Origin: Nothophaeocryptopus gaeumannii
Lineage: Eukaryota; Ascomycota; Dothideomycetes; Mycosphaerellales; Mycosphaerellaceae
Direction: 5' to 3'
DNA length: 64,000 nucleotides
NCBI GenBank assembly: GCA_031771865.1
Contig: JASISA010000027.1
Location: 1,922,001-1,986,000 of the forward strand
This document shows, in pieces, positions 42,199-53,698 of the stretch (position 1 is its first letter; the number at the start of each line of letters is the position of its first letter). The position numbers and the translations under genes were made by a program. The notes beneath the pieces were generated by a model. The model saw nothing but the letters and a program-made list of their open reading frames with translations. It had not been told where the DNA came from and made no database searches.

Positions 42199-42365
42199 TC
42201 TAGTGCCGTTTTTCGCTGTAAATACATGATTTTACGCTCAGCGAGAATTTGCAAAAGAAATCATGAAGCCCATTATCCTGTCTGCATTCGGTTCGTCAGT
42301 ATTTCGTGCGCTCGTAGAGATTGGTACCAGTTCTTCTGGTCCTTGTGAGAGTCCTGTTTGCTGAA

Positions 42366-44133
42366 TCAACCTACAGAGTCATTGATGAGATTGCCGGCGA
42401 GATCCTTGGCGCCAGAATAGTCGATTCGGACGTCGACGAGAGAAACGCCGCTGAACGCCAGAGCTTCGTCCATGACCTTCTCGATTTCGCTGGAGTGGTT
42501 GATGCGGAAGCCTCTGCCGCCGAAGCTCTCAGAGTATTTGACGAAGTCCACTCCGCCAAGTTTGATGCCAGAACTGCGCCCGTACTTCAACTCTTCTTGG
42601 AACTCCACCATGTTATAGGCTTCGTCGTTCCAGATGAAGTGTGTGATGTTGCAACTCTGCTGAACAGCAGTGGAGAGCTCCTGCGAGGAGAACATGAAGC
42701 CACCATCGCCACTGAGCGACACCACCTTCTGCGAGCAAGGCGGATCCTGGATCAGCGACGCTGCGATGGCCCATGGCATGCCCACACCCAATGTCTGTTG
42801 TCCGTTCGAACAAAGCAGTTTCCGCGGCTCATATGCGAAGAAGTATCTCATCATGTAGATGTAGACTGTCCCAACATCAACGGTCACCGTTGTGTCCTTC
42901 GAGACTCGCTTTTGCAGTGCTGCGATGAAATGGAGTGGGTGCACAAGGCCGTTCTCGCTCTTGAACTCCTCGACTTGTTTCGACCAGGGGCGGAGCTCTC
43001 TCGTGAGCCCTTTGCAGAACTCATTCTCCGCTGGGTTAGTAACGTGCCTGACCTCCTCGCCCAAAGCAAGGATGTTCTCTTTGACGGAGCCAAGAAGCTC
43101 GACCTCTGGATGGTAGTAGGCGCCGTAGTCGCAAGACGTGTAATCAACGTGGACGATCCGCAATGTACCAGATGGGTTGAATGCATTGGCGTCGTATTCG
43201 AAGGGATCATAGCCAAGACATATGACTAGATCTGACTCTTTGAGAATTCTGTCGCCTGTCTGATTCCTGAACAGTCCTACACGGCCAAAGAACACCTGAT
43301 CTGCGAGATCTTCGGGTACTGCTCCTGCGGCCTGGAAAGTCTCAACGACAGCAATCGGATGCTTCTTGAGGAAGTGGCGCACAGCTCCAACCACAACAGC
43401 ACTCGACGCTCTCTGTCCCAGGAAGAATACGGGTAATTTGGCGTTATCGATCATTCTGGCGACTGATTGAATGTCTGCTCGAGGCGCGGGGCCATACAGA
43501 GGTGCTTTGAATGCTGTTGGTGGGAATGCCGTGATCTTTGATTTGCCAGATGCAACGTCCATGGGTATCGAAATGACTGAGCTTCCTCTTGGATTGCTAT
43601 TGGCAGTACGGAATGAGGCAAGGATGACCTCTGCAGCTTGATCTTCAACGTCGATGTTGGTAGCTGACTTCGCTGTCGGTCTGAGAATGTCCAAGGCCTT
43701 CATGGACTGATGTGTGTGCTTCGTACTGAGGAGTCGAGGTACGCTACCGACAATGGCAACAACAGGGTCGCCTTTGAGAGACAATATCAGCACTTGCTTG
43801 AGACATGGAATATATGTTCAAGTTCCATTTCTTACCCTCTGTTGTGGCGGTCACGAGCCCAGTCGTCAAGTTTCCTGCTCCAGGACCCGATGTTGCAATG
43901 CATACTCCCGGAACGCCAGTGATGCGGCCAACTGCCGCTGCCATGAAGGCGGCATTCTGCTCATGTCTACAGACAATGAGCCTTATTTCTGGGTGATCCG
44001 AGAGAGTATCGAAGATGGCATCGACTTTGGCACCCGGGATGCCAAACACAACTCGGACATTGGCGTTGTAGATGGACTCAACCACAATCTTGGCGACCTG
44101 CTGCTCGGACATGCTGATGTTTGATGGAGGCAT
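42366..44133 (-). CDS. alsS: Acetolactate synthase, catabolic (AlsS/BudB) type
   Basis: Exons 43836-44133 and 42366-43771 give 567 residues across a 64-nt intron (GTAAGA...CAAAG). The order follows thiamine-diphosphate acetolactate synthases: VFGIPGAKVDAIFDTL, catalytic Glu58 in CRHEQNAAFMAAAVGR, TSGPGAGNL, HQSMKALDILRP, GRVGLFRNQTGDR, SNGQQTLGVGMPWAIAA, and the cofactor motif SGDGGFMF...N. The IPGAK start and the NGQQT-GV segment match catabolic bacterial enzymes rather than the FAD-dependent biosynthetic Ilv2. No mitochondrial presequence is visible, unlike Ilv2. It condenses two pyruvates to 2-acetolactate, which the neighbouring decarboxylase can use. The two genes face each other tail to tail. 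Confidence 0.9.
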
Positions 44134-45107
44134 CTTGGAAACGTCGGCGCCTCTCTGGCCTTTTTGTTCAATGTTGGAGCGTGCAGTATCTTCCGACTCA
44201 CTTCAGAGAAGTCGTAACACTAATAAGTGCCACAGTGGCATGGCACCCGTGTAGGTCCGATCCACGGCGGCGCCGAAGTGCTTGCAGCTTGCAGTTTCAT
44301 CAGACAGTTATGTCATTCTCAGGTAATGTGCCGCCCCTGCACTTTGACGCGTTTTAGCTTGGTACCAGGGGTAAGACTGAGCCAGTTTGATTAAAATAGT
44401 TAATGCATGCATTGGGCTCCGAGGACTGTGCATCCAAACCACCTAGGGTATAGGGTACAGCATATGAAGTATCAACTACAAAGACTGCAGATGAGGTTCT
44501 GAGGGCACAAGCACATTCAGTCCCTTGAGAGATTCCAGTGTCAGGCGTGTCGTATCCGCCAGGAACCCACACCTTCCCGTCTACAACGACATACATTGCA
44601 GAGATGCCGGCAGAGTGAACTGTGCAGGCAAGGCTAGATCTGTGAAACCCTCAATCACAAGAATGCACTCAGCATAAGCAACTCATGTTGCTACTCCGCA
44701 CTTCGTTGAGGGCGGAACAGATGATCAGATCGGACGAGACATCGAGAACTCTGCGTCTTCTGGCGTTCCATAAGCCGCTTCTCAAGCCGGGGCCAGACGC
44801 GAGGACGCCGCATCTCGATATCGAGGGTGGCTGTTGGGGTAATCGCTGCGGCGTAGTGTCTTGGTTCAATCCGGCCTTGGATTATTGTCTGAGATGTTGT
44901 ATTGAATCGACGTCGAGAGTTCCGCCGCGAATAAATTTCTTTGCTCCTGACGTCGCTCGGACCTTGCCGCGATCACCTTCACTCACAGCTCATCCCAGAT
45001 TCCCAATGACCATCAGATCGCGCGCCTGGTGATATACCGCCACAGATATGCCGTAGCCACATCGTACCAGAACAGCAAATGCCGGCGCTGGCTCCTATCC
45101 AGCGGCG
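44134..45107. other. Divergent promoter region
   Basis: Between the acetolactate synthase (minus) and IMPACT-domain (plus) starts. An 80-codon minus-strand frame (44354-44596) begins with ATG but has no recognisable family. Nothing else seen. Confidence 0.35.
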
Positions 45108-45950
45108 ATGTCGCTGAAGCGCAAGCACACCCAAGACGCCTCCGACGCGTCAGACCGCGATCCGGACGTCTTCCGATCTAAGCCGATTGAAGACCGCCAA
45201 TCTACTTTCATCGGCCTCTTCTCGCCGTCTCTCAAACCGAAGGACTTGCAGAGTCTAGCTGAGCTTCAGAGCGCAGACCACAAGATTCTTGGATGGCGCA
45301 GAGAGAGCAATCAGCAGTCCATCACCAAGGCCAAGCAATACGTTACAGGATCGGACGATGACGGTGAAAAGTACGGCGGGAAGAGGGTTGAAAAGATTAT
45401 GGAGTCCAGTCAAGCTACAGGAGCTTGTGTTGTCGCAAGATGGTATGGTGGTGTGCTGCTAGGGCCAGTAAGATTCAACCATATCGAGAACGTCGCGAGG
45501 GAGGCTGTTCAGAATGCGCAAAGGAGCGTGGCCGAGAGCCAGATGAAGAAGAGGAAGGTTGAAGAAGAAGCGGCTGAGCATACCAGGCTTTCGAAGGCTT
45601 TGGCTGGAAGAGACCAAAGCATCGACGTCTTGCGGAAGCTGGCTGCGGAGAAGGAGCAGAAGCTGAAGAGTATCGAGGAGAATGGGCAAGGCGAGGACAC
45701 TGGGGCTTCCGACTCAGCGCCGCCAAGTTCAAGTGCCAAAGCAGCCGTTGACTACTCTGCCATGACATTGGACCGCCTTCGAGCGCTGGACAAGGCTCGA
45801 GATGCAACGCTGTCCTTCCTGCTCAAGCGAATAGACCAGGCCGAAGCAGAGCTCACAGCCGCTGACACCGCGAGTGCGCCTATAGCACAGCCTACAGCAG
45901 GGCCTACAGTAGAGCCGACAGAGAGTAAAGCAGATGCAAGTGAATGCTAA
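45108..45950 (+). CDS. IMPACT N-terminal (UPF0029) domain protein
   Basis: Single exon, 280 residues. Residues about 30-140 form the IMPACT N-terminal domain: STFIGLFSPSLKPKDL, KYGGKRVEKIMESSQATGAC and VVARWYGGVLLGPVRFNHI. There is no N-terminal RWD domain, so it resembles the stand-alone yeast YDL177C type rather than Yih1. A coiled-coil segment (about 145-195) and a low-complexity Pro/Thr/Ala tail follow. The family core is widespread but its biochemical role is uncertain; the Gcn2-regulating role of Yih1/IMPACT should not be assumed. Its stop codon is only 13 bp from that of the MFS gene on the other strand. Confidence 0.85.
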   Translation: MSLKRKHTQDASDASDRDPDVFRSKPIEDRQSTFIGLFSPSLKPKDLQSLAELQSADHKILGWRRESNQQSITKAKQYVTGSDDDGEKYGGKRVEKIMESSQATGACVVARWYGGVLLGPVRFNHIENVAREAVQNAQRSVAESQMKKRKVEEEAAEHTRLSKALAGRDQSIDVLRKLAAEKEQKLKSIEENGQGEDTGASDSAPPSSSAKAAVDYSAMTLDRLRALDKARDATLSFLLKRIDQAEAELTAADTASAPIAQPTAGPTVEPTESKADASEC

Positions 45951-45963
45951 TTGTTTGTATTGA

Positions 45964-47651
45964 TTACCGTGCTGGACGTTCTGCCTTCTCAAGGCCGTCA
46001 GCATCCAGGTAAGGATCCCCACTTCTGTGTCTATTGCTGTCGTCGTTCGATACTTGCTTTTCCAGATCTTTGTCAATCACACCGACATCCTCGTCCGAGC
46101 CCTGATCATCTTCTGCAGAGCTATCATGTCCAGGAGCATCGCTTTCTTTCTCCTTTGCTTCGTCCTTCGTTGACTCGCCCTGCGCCGTGGGGGCGAATCT
46201 TGATCGCTCTCGAATGCGTTTGCCGTATTTGTAGAACAAAAAAGGTATGGGAGCCAAGAGACAGCCCACACCGGCGATGAGACTTCCGGCTCCGCCAACA
46301 GTCAAAGCGTCGAACATCTGTTCTGTGAACAGAGGAGCCACAGCTCCGAAGACACTTCTCGTGATCGTATTCGCTGCGATGGCGCTCGCGACGTACATCA
46401 GATAGCTGTCCGTGAGGTAGTTGAGATAGGACACGAAGATCAACACGATAGATGTCGACAAGAAGACGCCCGCGAGAGTTGGCACAATCCAATGGATCGA
46501 GTTAAAGTTGCCAGTCCAGGCAAACCAGAACATTGTCACAGGGAATAGGACTCCGCCCAGCATCGCCAAGGGCATACGATCTTCTGGCGTCATCTCAACC
46601 CCAGCAGCCATCTTCTTTCTCGACAATGTGCTCTCGTAATAAACAATGACACCAGCGATGAATGCCCCAACCATTGTTCCTATCAAGGGGAGCTCTCCAA
46701 CGCCAGAGTTCCAGCCTCGCATCTGTTGGAAGACAATGGGGTAGATGGTGAAGAGCATGTATAGCAAAGCGTATACAATGCTCAGGTATATTGCCACCAG
46801 CAGCGAAATCGTGTCGAACAAGATGATCCAAGGTCGGCTAAGCGCGACTTTGTAGATCTCGACCAAAGACTTTCCGGAGGCTTCTGCTGGAGACTGCACG
46901 TTCTCGTAACCGGGTACCCTCGCTGCTCGGATGCGTCTCGCCTTGTTGGTAAGGACCTGCGATGGCAACGTTTCCGGTAGTGTGAACATGAGGAACAGTG
47001 TCAACGCCGCAAGCCAGAGACAGACGTAGAAGATCCACCTCCAATCCTCAGTCAGCTGAAGAAATCCGGAGACAACAGGGCCGAGGGCTGGTCCTGCGAA
47101 GGTCATTATGGAGAATAGGACCATTGCCACGCCCCGCTCAATTGGAGGCCACAGGTCCGCTAGCACTCCCGGGCAGTTACTGAGGGCCGCAGAAGCGAAT
47201 GTGCCGGTCAAGAAGCGACCGATCAGCAGTCCGGCGAAGGTAGGCGTGAAGGCGCAGAGAAAGGTGAAGGCGATATAGCAGATGAAAGTTCCGTAGAAGA
47301 CGTAGCGTCGGCCACAGAACTCGGATAATGGTGCGGACCAAAGCAGTAGCCGAGCAAGAATAGCGTCGTGACCAGATTCGATGCCACTTGTGAGATGCCA
47401 AAATGTTCTTGAATGCCAACTACCGTTCCTGATGGAGCAGATGAAGCAAACGTCGCGGACATCACCATGACAATGGCCACGACCGTGATATACAATCGCC
47501 GCGCAGTACTCCAGTTCTTTGGGTTCTCGATGTCTCCTTCGCTGAAATCCAGATGCCCCTCTTTGTTAAGGTGAATCTCCTCATTCTGGACACTTTTGCT
47601 CCGGTAAGGCTTCGCTGTCGGCCGCGAAAGTACCCTCTCCAAACGCTCCAT
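45964..47651 (-). CDS. MFS drug/polyamine-type transporter, frame interrupted once
   Basis: The frame from 47651 gives a cytosolic N-terminus (DIENPKNWSTARRLY, typical of the DHA1 group) and first helices to LFLLGYCFGP. A second frame then continues from APLSEFCGRRYVFYG to 45964 with the remaining helices, including LPLIGTMVGAFIAG and a charged tail. The two frames meet at about 47331-47350 with no possible intron. The 12-helix MFS core is otherwise complete. The break can be explained by loss of one of two adjacent 13-bp copies; adding 13 bases gives 566 codons and restores the expected motif. Such transporters export drugs, toxins or polyamines by proton antiport in the plasma membrane; substrate unknown. 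Confidence 0.8.
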
Positions 47652-48569
47652 CTCCCTCGCTGCTCAGAAGGAAGCCAAACGACGAGGGAAGGAACGCAAA
47701 GAGCAAGCAAGGGAGGAAAGGAAAATCGTCGAGTATGCAGGTACCCAACAGAAGCAATAGCAGTCACTTACCTTCCGACCCGATCGCCACCTTCATCACC
47801 ACATGGCAACTACGAAGAGACCGTGCAGAGCTTCTTCCACTTCTTTGCTCGTCAGGCGCGACAGCAGGACGGAATTACTGCCGGCTGTCGCACGATGTTG
47901 ATTGCGTGCGTTTCTCCTCTCCAGAACTTCCGGAAATGCGGCACGCAAAGAATGCTTAACTCCGAGGAGAGAGGAGCTTGGAGTCAAACTACTCCACCAC
48001 TACCAAGTTCTCTTCCGAACATTCTGAAAAGGCCTCCCTGGACTGGACGGGACGGGGAAGTGGTGGGGACATTTGCTCGTGTTGCGACCCGGTTTGTTGA
48101 TGGATGATGATGCCTCTCTCTCTCTGAGATGCAGAAGAAAAGCGGAAGTCAGCAAGCGAAGTGGCACCGCGGGAAACACGGTAGTTGGTGTCCTGCGCAG
48201 TACATACATATTAGGCATCGCAAGATGTAAGGAGCGGAACAGAAGAGACCGGAGCCGGAGAAAGGAGATGAGGTCAAAAGAGAGTCGCGACATGACATTG
48301 ACATCCTTTTGCTTTAAATGCTGACTACAACAAAGACAACTAGGCTGATAGGGACCCTTGGACAGTATCATGCCACACAGCACCGACCGTTCTGAGGCTT
48401 AATTCGACACATTCGCATCTGCTGCCAAAGGTAGCGTAATACAAAGGCTTCCGATATATCGCGCTCGAGTGGACGTCCTTCCAAATACATCGCTACGTGT
48501 ACCGAACTCAGTCGCCCAGCACATGCCGTAGAAACAGTCTATGCAGTTCAAGGCCCATCAGTCCTTCCT
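47652..48569. other. Gene-free region upstream of the MFS gene
   Basis: Lies upstream of the MFS gene and downstream of SPC25, both minus strand. A short CT run sits near 48113-48126. Plus-strand open frames show no protein-like pattern. Confidence 0.4.
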
Positions 48570-49407
48570 TCATGAACGAATTGTCTCTGCAAACATCGTT
48601 CTCATCGCCTTGAGGAACGGTCCCAGCTCCTTGCTCTCATTCAACCTCTCCTGCGCGGCATCAACCTCATCCCTATCCAGCCTCGGCTTCGTGTTCGCGA
48701 CTTCATACTCTCTTCCGCCGATTTGCAGCTCAAACCAGCATTCTCTCTCGGCATCGCGCTCGTGAATGCAGGTGAAAACGAATCGGAGCCTATCGTCAAT
48801 TCCAGTCCCTTCCATGCGCAAGCCCAAGCATGTCTCCCAGAAACGCAACTCCGGGACATTGTGTCGCGCTTGCGCATCGAGCGATCTCTGTTGCGCCGCC
48901 TGCGCTTCTCGTCTTTGCCGAATCGATGACTGAACAGTCGCGATTTCTGCCTTCAACTGGTCCCGGCGCGCGGTATGCTCCTCTTTCTCCAAGGTCAAAG
49001 ACCGGATCGCCTCACGCATCTCTTCAGTCTCTTGTGCTTCCTTCGCGAGGATCTGCGCGTGGTTCGTGGACTTTGATTCGAAATCGAGTATTGTTTGCTT
49101 CCGTTGACGTTGTTGCTCTGCGACTATGTCAATACGCAGTCGCGTCAATTCAATATGTTGTTGTGCTCCTACCTCCGAGATCTGCGACATTCATGCGGAA
49201 TGCATTGCGCTCTTCCAACACGCGCTTTCGCCCGCGCTCGATGAAGTCGTCGAATCGCTGCGTGAATTGTGCCATGCGCTGTCGCAAGTCTTCGAAGTTG
49301 AAGTCGACCGTGGGCAGCGTGTCTGCCATCGAGGGAGCTGCTGCGTATTGCTGAGAGCCAGAATGCGAGGAGCCGAATCGGCTTGGTGTCATTGTGAGCG
49401 TCGACAT
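48570..49407 (-). CDS. SPC25: Kinetochore protein Spc25 (Ndc80 complex)
   Basis: Exons 49173-49407 and 48570-49123 give 262 residues across a 49-nt intron (GTAGGA...CATAG). The N-terminal half is a coiled coil (RKRVLEERNAFRMNVADLG joined to VAEQQRQRKQTIL). The C-terminal 100 residues carry the Spc25 globular fold: PELRFWETCLGLRMEG, RLRFVFTCIHERD, ECWFELQIGGREYEV. Spc25 pairs with Spc24 at the centromere-proximal end of the Ndc80 complex, anchoring microtubule-binding Ndc80/Nuf2 to the inner kinetochore. The intron is open in one frame, so a shorter frame starting at 49190 appears, but the join fits the family better. Divergent from RRN6 across about 350 bp. Confidence 0.9.
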
Positions 49408-49759
49408 GATATATTAAACCGTATGTGATAGTCGCTTCTTGAGCAATCAATGTATCAGCGGATAATTTATCGTTGATGTGAGTTGAAGTTGGTGGGCTTG
49501 TTGAACAGGAAAGAGCAAAGAGCAGGCGCGTAAACAAGCTAGGCTCGGGCCGGTTGACGTGCCGACCAAGCCGACGGCGGACGGCGGCTTCTCATCTCGA
49601 GAATTCGGGACCTCTTCTCTGCTTCGATGTCAAGACTTCATATGTGACGACAGTTTCCAAAAAGGGACCACTACCCAACAACAGCACACTCACGTCTGAT
49701 CTATACTATGACTTCTCTGGCTCTGGCGACGATACATCGAAAATTCCGCGCAAAGCCGG
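49408..49759. other. Divergent promoter between SPC25 and RRN6
   Basis: Compact shared upstream region. No further gene seen. Confidence 0.5.
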
Positions 49760-52702
49760 ATGGCTGAGAGAGCCAGACGCGACCTGCCTTACGGGCACTT
49801 TGGTCGCGCAGGATATGATCTCGACAACGATGAATGGCGTTTTGAGCGCGAAAATACCCCTAACTCGTATATGATACGACTGGATGATTTGAATGATTCG
49901 CAGCCTGCCGGCGATTCGGATCTGCCAGAAGATCAACCCCTAACATTTGGAAAGCGACAGCGCCTTCAGATCAAAGCACTTGTAGAGGCAAACCCAGAGC
50001 TTCAGCCTGCTTCGGAGTTGTTACCGGATCTTTTGCGAGTTTCAGAGGCAGTTGAGCAGGCTCAGCAGCGCCATGATCCTGCTACGGGCGGATTACTGGA
50101 CTTCACTTCATTCAGGTCTGCAGCGGCTCACAAGACGATCTCTGTGGCAGCATATGCCACGGGAGAGACAAATACTGAGTTGAAGATTGTGCGCTGCCAT
50201 AAGCAGAAGCGCGGATGGGGTAATGACAAGAAAGTGTATCTTGAGGTCCCGACTCTCCGTGGCGAAGAAGCCGTTTGGAAGAGCGACTTTGGCCCGGTAC
50301 AGCAGGTGAAGTTCTCTCAGCCTGTCGAGCGTGGTGAGGCTTTCTTGGCAATTCGCATGCTTACAAGGACCTTGATTTTTCACCCAACCCATGGCCGTGC
50401 AGCTTCCGATTCTGCGTCGGGTTTCGAGCTGGACTTTCTGCGATCCATTACCATCAATGAGACCGGGGGATTTCCACATGCTGATGTGGCCTTCAACCCT
50501 TGGTATCCGCAGCAGATTGCTCTCATTGACCGAGCTGGCGCCTGGACTGTATTGGAGTTCAAGTCGAACCGGTTGGACAGAGTTGCCCGTTCATGGAGCG
50601 GAGTTACGCGGCAAGCCGATAGTCGACCCTTGACACTCCTTCACGATGGATGGTCACGCATCGCATGGATCGCAAGCGCAGAAACACTGGTGGCATGTAC
50701 ACGGGAGGCGTTGAGTCTGATCAGCATCTCCGGTCAAGAGCCTATCGTTCTTGCTTCTGTCGATGTGGAGCTCGCCGGCAACATCGCTTGGATCTTAGAT
50801 TTGCAGGTGCTACCTGAACATGTGGATCATTTCTGCGTGTTCACTACAACGCACATTGTTATATGCAGGGTGATCAGGCAGGGGCTCAAAGGCTCGCATG
50901 TTGAGCAGAGGTTGCGAATCCGACACTTTCAGAACTCGGAGTCTTTGGATCTGCGCTTGTCCGTATGGGCTGAAGAAAAAGGTAATGTGATAATTTCACG
51001 TACCGTCAACTGAGCTTCTGCTAACAGACATGTAGAAACGATAAGCCTATGCGTGTTCTCGAACACCGGTGCCGTTGCCATGGTCTATCGAACTCGCGTT
51101 CATCAAAACATCGCAATGACCTGCTCGGATCCAGTGGAGTTGTTATTGTCCATGACCGCGCACTCGAAACAAACCTCGCCCATATCTGATGCTCGCATTA
51201 TGCCGCTCACGTGGATCGACAAGCACACACGCGATGGCGCTACGCGACCGGCCCTCATGGAGTTCTTCGCCGCTACGATCCTCCATAAAGGCGGTAACAT
51301 CACCGAAACATTGTTACATGGCTCTTCATGGCAACGAAATCCTTCTCGTCGACGAGTCCGAAAGACCGAGTGGGAGAGCCGCTTAACGACCACAAGCCAC
51401 AGCTTGCGCAGAGAAAGCTTTGTCGTTGAGGACTCTCCGCCTCAAGGCGGAATTGAGGAGATCCAGCTTCGTGTGCCTCAGGCTCGACGCCGCAGACTTG
51501 AAAAAGCTCCGGCCATCTCCAATGTATGTGCTGTTGATCTGGAGCTCGTAGGGCGGGCATTATTGGAGCCTGTCGGGGAAAATCAGACTATCCAAGAGCT
51601 ATTGGAATCAGTGAAAGTATCGTTCGTAAACAGAGAAGCGGGTATCGTCATACCAGCGCAGACTTTGGCGAGCTTTGCTCGGTCTGGGCTCGTTGTGGCT
51701 GACATCGCAGAGGTCTCTGGCGCCCTTGCGAATGCGATAGCTGATGGTCTGAGCATCCGAGAAGTTGATGAGCTAGATGATCATCCGGACCTTTCGCAGC
51801 GTCTACGCATTGATCCCCTCATGATTCCAGATTTCACGAATCTTGGTGACGAGCTTGCTGAAGGATGGCTGCCTGCCACGTACGATACTCTCGTTACCGG
51901 CTTCGTTGGATCTCTCTCAGACCAAGTCAGTGGACGAAACAGGCTTTCCAAGATAGCCATTGCTCGCAGGCTGGCGGTCGATATTACGTTGGCCAGTCGA
52001 GTTGTAAAGAGAGCTGATTTTCCACCAGAGCAAGATGCTCCGGAATCTCCAGTTCAGACGCAGACGTCTGTCCAAACTTGGGACCTGCCTGTGCGACGCT
52101 CTGCCGTTCCTGGTCACGATCCCATGGCGAGCTCTCTGGACCTGTTTCAGTCTTCACAAGTCTCTGCACTACCTACTCCATCTCCTACGGCAACGCCATC
52201 TGTTACAACGGCCTCCATCTGTCCTTCGAATTATGCCGCGCCTGAGCTCTATCGATTGAGCAAGTATACATCCTTCTCTAGACCTGCGCCGGCCGTACTT
52301 CCACGCTCGCTCGGGATAGTTCTGTCGCATTGGAAGGTGGGCGAGGATCTTGATGAGTACGACTGGCTGTCCATCTCGAAAAATCTCACGAAGCAGGAAG
52401 AGGACGAGGACGAATTTGACATGACCGAAAAGGAACGAAAGCGGATGCAGCGCAGAGCCGAACGGCATATCAAGCGACAGCGAAAGGAAGCTGCAGCAAG
52501 TCAGCAGCAATATCTCGCTAGCAGTCAAGCGCCTGAGATTTTCACAGCAAGCCAACCCTCGCCGTTGAACGTTGAAAGACAACCTGTCGCTAGAAGCAGT
52601 CAGAGCTTCGCTGCCAGCCAGGTGCCGACCGCAAGTCAGGTCTTGCCAGGGAAATTTGGAGCTCGACCAGCGCTGAAGAGGAGAAGGAAATCGGGCTTTT
52701 AA
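49760..52702 (+). CDS. RRN6: RNA polymerase I core factor subunit Rrn6-like
   Basis: Exons 49760-50981 and 51036-52702 give 962 residues across a 54-nt intron (GTAATG...TGTAG). The N-terminus LPYGHFGRAGYDLDNDEW and a beta-propeller-like middle (FNPWYPQQIALIDRAGAWTVLEF) fit fungal Rrn6. The tail is Ser/Gln-rich and ends in VLPGKFGARPALKRRRKSGF, a basic terminus typical of the family. Rrn6 with Rrn7 and Rrn11 forms the core factor that recruits RNA polymerase I to the rDNA promoter in the nucleolus. Sequence conservation in this family is low, so the call rests on the ends and overall layout. Confidence 0.82.
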
Positions 52703-52850
52703 CTGCAAGGTGTTGTTGGGAATTCTTCAGATGTGGTCGGCGTTTGATCTGGCAAAATCCCACGTGCTTCGGCATCTGCTAGGGTCATCGTTCATATGCA
52801 AGATCGCTGAACTCAATCTAGAGCTTGCTGATCGCCGCGGCTCTTTTGGC

Positions 52851-52887
52851 TGGCTCGCACCTCTTCGGCTTGGCTCGCACCTCTTCG
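52851..52887 (+). repeat. Short tandem duplication
   Basis: A 17-bp block (TGGCTCGCACCTCTTCG) occurs twice, starting 20 bp apart, downstream of RRN6. No coding role seen. Confidence 0.8.
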
Positions 52888-53032
52888 TTGACGACATTCT
52901 TGCAGGGATGGAGGGGGGATGTTTGGCAGCGTGCAGACATTCGTCATTGCTATGTATGGCTTTGGTCCTCCAAATAAACTGTCTGTTGTATCGATCTTGT
53001 ATCTTGATTTCCCATTCTGAACACTTCAAAAT

Positions 53033-53433
53033 ATGTCTGCAGTGCGTTGGCCTTCTCCGATGTTATGGGATATGCACGTCTGACTTCGTTGTAGGAGAAG
53101 AAGAGCTTGAAAAACCTCGCGAAGGGTAATTCCTCGCAACTAGGTGACCCCGTCTCCTTGAAGGCCGAGACATCGAACACTGTACAGTCTACCCAATCTC
53201 AAGGCATGCAACCAGCCATTAACACTTGATCGCAGGAGCCCACCGAGAATGACCGCCCAAATAAAGACGGAGGAAAGTCATTGAAGCAGCGAGCACAAGA
53301 GAAGATGAAGGAGAATCCAAGTCAGCTTGGAGATCCAGTCAGTTTGAAGGCAGAGACTTCCGATACGGAACCCACAGATCAGGACAGAGGAGCTTTGGGA
53401 ACAAGCAAGAGCAGTGGGAGACCGAAGATTTGA
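53033..53433 (+). CDS. Small polar protein with a duplicated QLGDPVSLKAET motif
   Basis: Exons 53033-53041, 53095-53181 and 53236-53433 give 97 residues. Exon 1 is only nine bases (M-S-A) before a GTGCGT donor; branch GTCTGAC and acceptor TTGTAG follow. Exon 2 ends QLGDPVSLKAETSNT and joins to EPTENDRP. Exon 3 repeats the motif: NPSQLGDPVSLKAETSDTEP. The parallel wording across both repeats supports the second join. The protein is highly charged, without membrane helix, signal peptide or enzyme motif. Short fungal proteins ending in this LGDPVSLKAE motif are common in my memory, usually with one copy; their role is unknown. Confidence 0.7.
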
Positions 53434-53698
53434 AATGGACACAGCAGAATAGGATACCGACAGAATTGAATGACATGCATTTGACAAATGCGTCTGATCA
53501 AACAAAGTGAGCGAAGAGGAAATGAGTGAAGACGAGCTCACTTCTTGTATCATTCGACAATGAATGCAAACGCTTCACCGACTTCATATCCTTTAGCTTC
53601 GGCACAGTGTTTTGAATAAGTTCAATATTTCTTCCTTTCTCAACACTCTCTTCGAGAGTCAACTCAGCAATATCTCAACGACTTACGACGCATCCATC

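Noticed and set aside
42321..43229. 302-codon plus-strand open frame
   Set aside because: Antisense to the acetolactate synthase gene, whose frame matches a known family throughout; the frame is a codon-usage shadow.
44354..44596. 80-codon minus-strand frame in the acetolactate synthase promoter region
   Set aside because: Has an ATG but no family resemblance, no splice partners and lies in a divergent promoter.
48570..49190. A 206-codon version of Spc25 starting at 49190
   Set aside because: It reads through the 49-nt intron; the spliced model adds the conserved N-terminal coiled coil and keeps frame.
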